Positions 48,301 through 57,300 of a DNA stretch of 64,000 bases are shown one piece after another; within the stretch, counting starts at the first letter, position 1; each line of letters opens with the position of its first letter. Below the pieces are notes generated by a model. That model was not told where the DNA came from, searched no databases, and saw only the letters and a list, made by a program, of their open reading frames with translations. The translations under genes and the position numbers were made by a program. The stretch is from Asterias rubens (Eukaryota > Echinodermata > Asteroidea > Forcipulatida > Asteriidae): positions 14,449,047-14,513,046 of the forward strand of contig NC_047066.1 of assembly GCF_902459465.1 (NCBI RefSeq), in the 5' to 3' direction.

Positions 48301-51300
48301 AACCCAGTGTGCACGCCCAAACTCACATACGCCAGGTCGCCCATTGTGTGTATAAGGTATGTGGGTTATTACGAGGTAAACGGCCGCGGTACCACGGGTT
48401 CGACTTTTGAAGTCCCTTCGTTCGAGCTCCTTCTCTTCCTTCCTCCATGATCTAATGGACTGTGAAGTGACCCTGTTTCAGTCCCAGGAGTAGGTTGCAA
48501 TGTAGTGCGTTCCGCTCTACCATCCAGCCTCCTAGTGGATGATACCCACTGCCCATTGATAATAGTTAAAACTAAACAAAATAATAATAATAATAATAAT
48601 AGAAATGCTTATAGCGCAATTCAGTACTGCAAGTACTCTCAAGGCGCTTTACAAAACAAATAAACAAATTTATACAAGAGAAAGCAACAAATAAACTAAA
48701 CAATATAAGATTACAAAAAAGATTGAGTGAACAGGTGGGTTTTGAAATGTGATTTGAAGAGGTTCGGGTTTATCTGAGAACGGAGGGTAGCAGGAAGAGA
48801 GTTCCAAACAGGGGGGGGTGGGCTGAATGCAAAGGCTCTTTCACCGTACGTTTTTGTTCTCTATGGGGGAACTTCGGAGAAGCTGTGAAGAGGATCTGAG
48901 TGACCTTGTCAGGGTGCAACAAATATTTGAAAAATTAGTTACTGATACTAAAAACTAAATCTAAAAACCTTAACAAAAAAAAACATGACAAACATTAAAG
49001 CATTGTGTATTCTTTACCTCTCCAACCCACTTGCGTAGAAACATGATGGGATTAGCAAGGAGCTCTTTCGAGGTAGCAGTCATTGCATCGTTAGCATTGG
49101 TGCTCCAGCTCAGTGCAGCAGCCTTCCTCTTCTCAGCGTCGATCAAGTGAACCAGGAATTCCTGACACAAAAAGAAATCATTCTTGATACAGGCCTGTAT
49201 GCTTTCGTTTTTGAAAATGCAAGGGCACCAAGGCATTTTCTCCTTGGTAAAGGGCACCCTATGAGGTGAGGAAATTGTAAGTTTTTACTGTAGCATTTCA
49301 AGGGAACCAATGGCCAAGGGGGCATGGAGGCAAACGCCTTCAGTGCCTCCGTGAAATATCAGGTCTGTTGATATGTTCTAAAAAGGTAAAGAGTGAGTAC
49401 AGAAAGGGTTCACTCAGAAAAATCTGGGAAAAATCAGACAACAACAAACAAAAACTTACAGTATTTGGAAATGTATTGTGACAGCTTTTGTTAAGTTTTC
49501 AGATTAAAACTCAAAAAGTTTGTGTTCTGATTATTCTTAGTTCAGTTCATGGTGCAGCAACTTGTTTTTCTGTTGGTCAGAGCCAGGCATTGCCTGAATT
49601 GGTGGGTACGGCTCTGACTGCGGTCCTACGACTGCAGAAAATCATTCAATTATAAGAACTCACTCCGGCGCAGTGAAGTTAATAGTGAGAGGTCCCCTCA
49701 ATTCGCAAAGCGAAAGTAGTAGTCCGGGCCAATGTCCTACCTTCTGCAGAGGTAGTAGTTAATTAGCAGGACAGTTCTTTTTAGAACTGAGAACTGAGAA
49801 GTCTCCCGAATTCCCCAAAATGTACCCCACAGCAGTAAAGAAGTTTCCTGAATTCCTAAATCTACTCTGAGCAGTAAAGAATAGCAAGACAAGTTCTCAA
49901 AAGAGCATAATCTACCCAGCAAGTCGATAAAATTACACACAGTTTATCGCAAACCAAATATACTATCAGTCAATTGCTTTCCAGAGTCTTTATCTTTAAC
50001 ACCTTGAACTGAAAAGTGCTATATTGGAAATGGACCTTAATTATTACAAAATGGTTGTCATTTTCTGGTTTCCTGGATGGTTATAGACATGTACATTGTA
50101 CAATATAAACAGGACTATAATGATACTGAAAAAATGTAACAAATAACAAATATTAGAAGTGAGTAAAGCCTGGTTCATACTTCCTGTGAATGTAAATGCG
50201 ATATGAATTGAGACGTCACAAATTTGCAACAAATAAACTGTGTCCAACCATAGCGAACCATTCCCTGCGAAAATAGCCATGTGACGTCAAAATTCGCTTC
50301 GCATCCGCATATGCAGGAAGTATGAAGTATGAACTAAGCCCAGGCTGGTGGGGATTGAAAATATTTAGTTTTAGCATTATAGAGCAGAGTTCTCTGAAGC
50401 TTCTCTTACCTTGGGATCAAGTTTGACATTCTTGACTGCACATTCTTGTAAGTGGTTATACAGATCCCCATCAGTAGCCTGTAGCCGAGCCATGGCTTGC
50501 TCTGCTATAGCAAACACCTCTGGCCATTTAGGGAATGCATGCGTCTGCAGGAGGTTAAGGTACAAGGCTAACTCATAGGGGTGCTCCTCTGCAAACAAAA
50601 TAAATACATATTTAAAGGCAAAGTCTACCTTTGGTTTTTGAAATCGAAACGTTAGAGTCTTCTCACTTGGTGTATCCCATCATAAGCATAAAATAACAAG
50701 CCTGTGAAAATTTGGGCTCGATTGGTCATCGAAGTTGCGAGAAAATGCTAAAAGAAAAAACGAACTTGTGTGCTTTCAGATAGGAATAAAAGACTTCTAG
50801 CTAGAAGTCTTTTATTATTTTAGTGAGAAATTACGTTTTTCTCAAAAACCGTGTCATGACATGTGTTTAAAATAAATCCGTAATTCTGGCTATTGAGAAT
50901 TGATATTGTTTTAATGTTTTCTCAAAAAGTAAAGCATTTCATGGAATAATATTTCAAGTCTTTCACCATTACCTTCTGTAAACCCTGTAAATTATTTGTA
51001 AATCTGTGAACTTTTATTTTTTTGTTCAGTACCGAAAGTGTGTAATGGCTTTGAGAACTCCGTATTCAGTACAGAATAGATTTGTACTTTTGAAATGAAT
51101 AAATTAAGTGCAACAAGATTGTGTCTCATGCTAATGACAGAATAAGATGAATACATCAACATTATTTACCTTTTTGTTGGCTATCCTGAAATGCCAGCTG
51201 GAGAGGGAAGAGCCAGGCTATGAGAAAAGGCTCATAGCTCCTGTTGTACGTGTACAAGACATTCAGTGCTTCCCTAGCCTGGGCACAGACTGTAGGCCTG

Positions 51301-54300
51301 TAGGCCTCCATACAGGGCGTTGTGTCAAATTTCTAGAAACCAGAGAATGTTTCATTCATTATACCTCAGCTATTATAAACAATATCGTTACAATAATAGA
51401 ATGTGTTTGTATGTTTTTTAACATGCAGTATTTTGGGATGATTAAAGGAAACTAAATTCAACTCCTCAAACAGTTGAAAAGACATTGAATATTTCAAAAG
51501 TCAGAAGATACACAGATGTAAGTCATGGCTGACCAAAAGGTCTGTACCAAAGAGTCAAGTTTTTGAGGTTTGTCTGTATGTTGAAATGATTATATTTCTA
51601 CCTTTTAGTATTTCCAGGAGTTATAGATTTCAAGAAGCTTTTAACACAGTTAAAGGCAGTGGACACTATTGGTAATTAAGCATAAAACCTTACTTTGTAA
51701 CGAGTAATGGGGAGAGGTTGATAGTATAAAACATTGTGAGAAACGGCTCCCTCTGAAGTGACGTAGTTTTCGAAAAAGTAATTTTCCACAAATTTTGATT
51801 TCAAGACCTCAAATTTAGAATTTGAGGTCTCGAAATCAAGCATCTCAAAGCACACAACTTCGGGTGACAAGGGTGTTTTTTCTTTCATTATTATTTCGCA
51901 ACTTCAATGACCGATTAAGCTCAAATTGTCACAGGTTTGTTATTTTATTCATATGTTGAGATACACCAAGTGAGAAGACTGGTCTTTGACAATGACCAAT
52001 AGTGTCCAGTGTCTTTAAAAGGAAGGATAAAGGCCGAGTTACACTGCAGCGATAACGAAAACAATAACAATAACGACGCTAAGAGAAGCATTCTATTTGT
52101 TAATTGAGCGTGGGCGTATTCTTCGTGAAGCAATTCAACCAATAGAATGCAATCTCGGCCTTTAGCCTTCGCACGAACATTACACACTGAAAAAAAGGAC
52201 AATCAAAAACAAGAAAACAAAGGGAGTGAAAAACAAACAGTTTTCAATTGAATGATGAAAGATTGTTACTCAAAGCGCTTCCAACATTATTACTCCTGGT
52301 CACTGGGCCTTAATGCATTCCTTAAACCATCTCAGCTCCCTGGGGAGTATGCAGACTGTGCAACATAAATTTGTGGTACTCAGCTAAATCAATCACAAGA
52401 ACCATCTCTGCCCTCACAGGTACCCATTCACTCCTGGGTGGAGAGAAGCAATTATAGTTAAGTATCTTGCTCAGGGCCACAAGTGTCACGACCGGGATTG
52501 GAACCCACACTCTGCTGAACAGAAAGAAGCACCAGAGCTTAAGTTCAGTGCTCTTATCGTTCGGCCACGACACTCTCTGTTTAGAAATGATTACCTCATT
52601 GACAGCTGTCTCAATCAGACCACCAATTGGACACTCAGTTGCCCTTGTAGTCTTCAAGTCAACTTTGCCCTTTGACACGGCTTTGGCGAACCTCTTACGG
52701 GTCATCTTCTCAGAGGGTCTGAGTGAAAAATGAGTTACGTTTGTCAGGTTTACAGAAAATTACCAGTATTCATGGTAGTATTGTATGTGGGTTATTGGAT
52801 CTGGGACGTTAAAGGTACTGGACACCGTTGGTAATTGTCAAAGACAAGTATTCTCACTTGTGTATCCCAAAAATATGCAGAAAATAACAAATCTGTTAAA
52901 ATTTGGTCACAGAGTTTGCAAGAAGACATTGAAAGAAAAATTACTCTTGTCGCACAAATTTGTGTGCTTTCAGATGCCTAAAACAAGGCTTCGGCTTGAA
53001 GTCTTTTAATATTTGAGTGAGAAATTAACTCTTTTTTAAAAACTAGAGTTGTACATTAGTTCAGAGGGGACCGTTTCTCACAATGTTTTATCTATCAACA
53101 GCTCTCCATTGCTCATGACCATGAAGTGTCCAGCGGCCTTTAAAATCCCATACCGAGAGTGTACATTTTAAAAATTCACTTTAAAGCCCAAGCTGGAGTA
53201 TATAAGCCGAAACAGTGCCTTAAAAAGGGTCCACGTATCAATTTCAAATTTGAAAGTCTTAAAGCTGTGTTCCCATTGGACTTTTCTTCCGCTTGCAAGG
53301 GGATAGTTATCCTGACTGGCTTTGCTGTAAATTAACCGCGCATTCCCACCTGGACTTGTGTTCGATGTTGCATAGCGTTTTACAGCATGATCGCACTAGG
53401 TTTACAGTGCGTAGTGTTCCCATTGGACTGTTTATTGGCCTTGGCAAGTTACCATGGCTGAGTGGAAGTGTACCCCAACCCCTTTCTGCGTGTTATTTCT
53501 ACATCAAGTGTTGACAGGGACGTCAGCATGCGTCCCCATTGGATTTAATTTTGTCATTCTACAGAGAAGTCACTATACTTTTGACCCCAAAAAAGTCCGG
53601 GAACACAGCTTAAAACATTGTGATGGATTATTCTGAAAACTCTTACTTGTCTTTACTTGCCCCTCCATCATCAACCATTCTAAGAAGAATCTCTGCCCAC
53701 AAGTAACCACGCAATGTTGCCGGTAGTTGCTGCCCTGAAATTCGCCGGCACACTTCATCAAGTCGGCTTGGGTCGCGCTGGAGAATTACGTACAAGGATT
53801 TGCCGAGATGATCACTGGTATTGCTGGAGAGATTTGACCCCCTTGATTCCTCTGAATTGGCTGAAAGTGACAAAAACATATGCAATTCAACTGAGGAGCT
53901 CAGAGCAGCAATTTATATGCAGGCTGGGGAGTCAATTTCTACACAAAAAGCAGGCAAGTTCAGCACATCCCTTTAGATGTTCTTAATGAGATGTAAATGA
54001 CTTGTAGTTTGTGTGTGCCAGTTTTGATCAAACTCCTTATTGGAAACATCCAAAGAAGCAATTCTGCATTAAAATGGTCTTTTGAAGAAAACAACATAAA
54101 ATCTTCAAATGGAATCTTTCCAAAAAACAAATTTGTTTGTGTGCAGACTAAACACAATTAAATAGTCAAAAACACAAACAGCACCATACAGTACAGTACA
54201 TAATAACTACACGTATTAATATTTAATACATTAATATGAATTTAAAATGAATCTTCTCCAGAAAACTGATCAAGCTGCCTAAACAAATAGAAAACGTTAT

Positions 54301-57300
54301 ACAAAATGAAAATGATTGATATTATAAACGCTGTATTTGCAGCTACATTTGTAAACGAAACCAAATTTAAGTCTCTGTGAACAATAGTATAACTTCAGTT
54401 CCCTCTAGAAGTTTTCAAATCGACAAATGAATACCTTTTTTAACTGAACCCTCCACAATCATAAGCTCTCTTTCCAAACCATTATTGAAGATTTTCCTCG
54501 CGTGATCGAGGAACGTTTGCATTTCCGTCATTCCCTGGTCTCGTTCTTCTCTCTGCTCCTGAGGCAACGGTGTGGATGAGGTACTACTGGATGACGTGGG
54601 GAGATATCCGAGCTCTTTAATGGCTTGGTCTAGCTTTTCACGGAGGAGGAGCTGGGTCGAGCGATGGTGTCTTTTCTTTGCCTCAGCATCGAGCGCATCC
54701 ATGTCATTAGGATCCTATATTTTGAATTTTAACATGTGATTAAATCTCATGGGCTGATCTTTCATCTTTGAGGGGGGGGGGGGCCAAGGTCACTTTTGAA
54801 AAGGGCACATTTCAAAAGTTTTGGAATCTTTCGAAAGAGTATCAATAAAGCCAAGACCTTGGCATCTATGCCTCCATTTCAAACTTTACATGATAATCAA
54901 AATGTTGAAATTTATAATACCACTGCAGTGAGATTAAAAAATTGAGAAACGGGGCTAAAGGCCGCGTTGGATATGAGATGTAGACAAGCTTAATTTTGTT
55001 TAATCACATGCACACAGGTCTAGTGCGCATTTTAGGTGAAGCAGTGTTTACATGTATCTGCTTACCCAAATTTGTATGCCTCAGTGCAATTTCACTTCCA
55101 AACTGGAGAGCTACCTGTACATACATGTACACGTATTTGTAGGCATGCTGACAGCAGCCTCTTTTGTGACATGGTGCAAAGGATCCTTACCCAACTATTA
55201 TTCTAGATTAGGAGATTGAAACTGACATATTCTCCAAAAACAGCAAAATATTAGCACTCCGCACCAGTAGGCCTACCCACATCTTAGAGGGGGGGTGTCA
55301 AAATTTACAGACGTACGCGCATGCTTTATGTTTACCCCTGTGTGACTGCACTAACTACAGTTTTGGCCCAAGTTTATGGGCTCTGCTCACCGCCGAATAC
55401 ACACAACAAGTGCTGAATTTCGCCACCAGCTGTGTAAGCATAGCATGACTAGTAACGTAGCATGCGCACAAGCCACAAATCCCGCTAACCCATTCTTACG
55501 GTAAGCAGAGCCATGAATTTTGGCCCTGCAGTGCCGATGTAGTGATAGTGTGAGAGCTACATGTAGGTGGTGGAATATTTTGGCTGACATACAGGTATTT
55601 TGAACAAAAGTGACACCATTATAGTGCAGAGTGCTATTTTGCTACACAAAATACAACATAAACAAAACAAAAGCCAGGGACATAATGTATGCCTGGAATG
55701 AAAAATGTAAATCATAAAACTGTAGCCCGAAGGCCTTCAATTCCAATAATCCAATGTCCCTGGCCATTATTAAAAATCTTACATCTATAATTATTAACTT
55801 CGAAGATCAACACAAAAAACCAACAACCCACCTGAACATTTGGATTTTGCACCTCATTTTCCATGAATCGTTTGATGAACAACGGTCCAAGAAGCTGCAT
55901 GATCATCTGTCTACTGTCGTCATCATCAGTGGAGAGATCCGACTCTAGGCTAAGTGCTAGTTTCTCACTGACGCTAGCATGCACCTATCACATGGGTATA
56001 GTACATAGTAGAATCAGATTGCAAGTTTTGGCATGAATGATGGAACTCAAGAGAATTGGTTTCTTTCATTTTCTAAGAATCTTAAAGGCATTTGACACAT
56101 TTGTTAATTACTCAAAATATATGTTGGCACAAAACTTGCTTGGTAATTAGCAACAAGTAGTATAAAATATGATCAAATACCGAGGCGAAGCCGAGGGTGC
56201 CATTTGCTCCCGAGGGTGTACAAAACCCTTGGTAACAGCCATCACAGCGTGCAACAATTGTTTTGTTATACCTTGGTAACATTACAATAATTTTTCTTCG
56301 CGAAGTTCAGTTGTCATCTTCAAATACGACGTAGAATGCATAGCAGACGAACAGTTGTTCAAATAAGAAACAATTCTTCACTGTTCCCTCGAACCCGCAG
56401 TCGTTTCGTACGTACACCACTAGAAATCAGCCAACGGTGGCAATAATCAAGGTGATGTACAACGATTAACATCACTCATTTTACCCATTGCGCTGTGCAG
56501 CCATGGTACATGCGTTTTTGTATCACATGATGTGATTGGTACTCGATCAATGAAACTTCACAATTTGTAATCAAGGTATAACAAAACAGTTTGGTCCATG
56601 CATTGAAACACACAAACCTTTTATAAGTTTTTAAAAAAATGTAATTAACTTTGCCAAATCTGCAGTTAGTCAAAACATGTTTCAGTTTAAGGGCATGCAT
56701 GCACTTTACAGTAGTGATGTTTTAGGATTGAACAACACAACGTAAAAAGATAGCAAAAAACAACAGGAGAAAGCACACACAAAAAATATCTGTAGAATAT
56801 GTTTTATTCAGTTTTCCACATGTTTAATGTATTCCAACAAACTGTAATTATTTCAATTTCAAGTGACGATTTCAATAAAACTTAATTGGGGTAACTGTGT
56901 ATCTGAATTTCTCCATTAAGTCAAACTCTCAACTCAACATGAGTTTGATGGATTAAGTATTTTTTGTCCTATGTAAATAAACTATTGTATTTATCATGGA
57001 AATGGTGGAGAGCAGGAAAAGTTATGTGCAGGCATGATATTTGATTCTAGGACAACGGCACAAGGGCTGAACTGAGTATGGTTTAATGGACTCATCAGGC
57101 TATTAAAGCATGGTTCATACAGTGCATGTACTTCCTGCTACAAATTTGCATTGATTAATTCGCATTAGTTGAAATTTGTTCAACTCTTGCGAAACATTCG
57201 CTGCGAAAACAGCCCTGTGATGTCTAAGTTCTTTGCACTCGCAGGAAGTATAAACTAGGCTTTAATCACATTTTTTCCCTGATTGTTCCCAGGCAAATGA

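Larger units (their letters stand above)
45813..53860 (-). other. TBC-like domain block of the large gene (exons 4-10)
   Basis: Residues about 206-545. The block opens with LPATLRGYLWAE (about 235-246), matching the LRGxxW motif that starts TBC domains. It closes with AVMYVWDQCFTSGWNRLVFEDVC (about 474-496), matching the late TBC pattern of Trp-Asp, then Gly and a hydrophobic helix. Active TBC GAPs use an Arg finger in IxxDxxR and a Gln finger in YxQGM. Here the equivalent stretch reads YTYNRSYEPFLIAW (about 329-342), with no Gln finger, and I see no IxxDxxR. The family match is from motif order and spacing; loss of GAP activity is an inference. A Rab-binding or scaffold role is more likely than catalysis. 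Confidence 0.6.
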
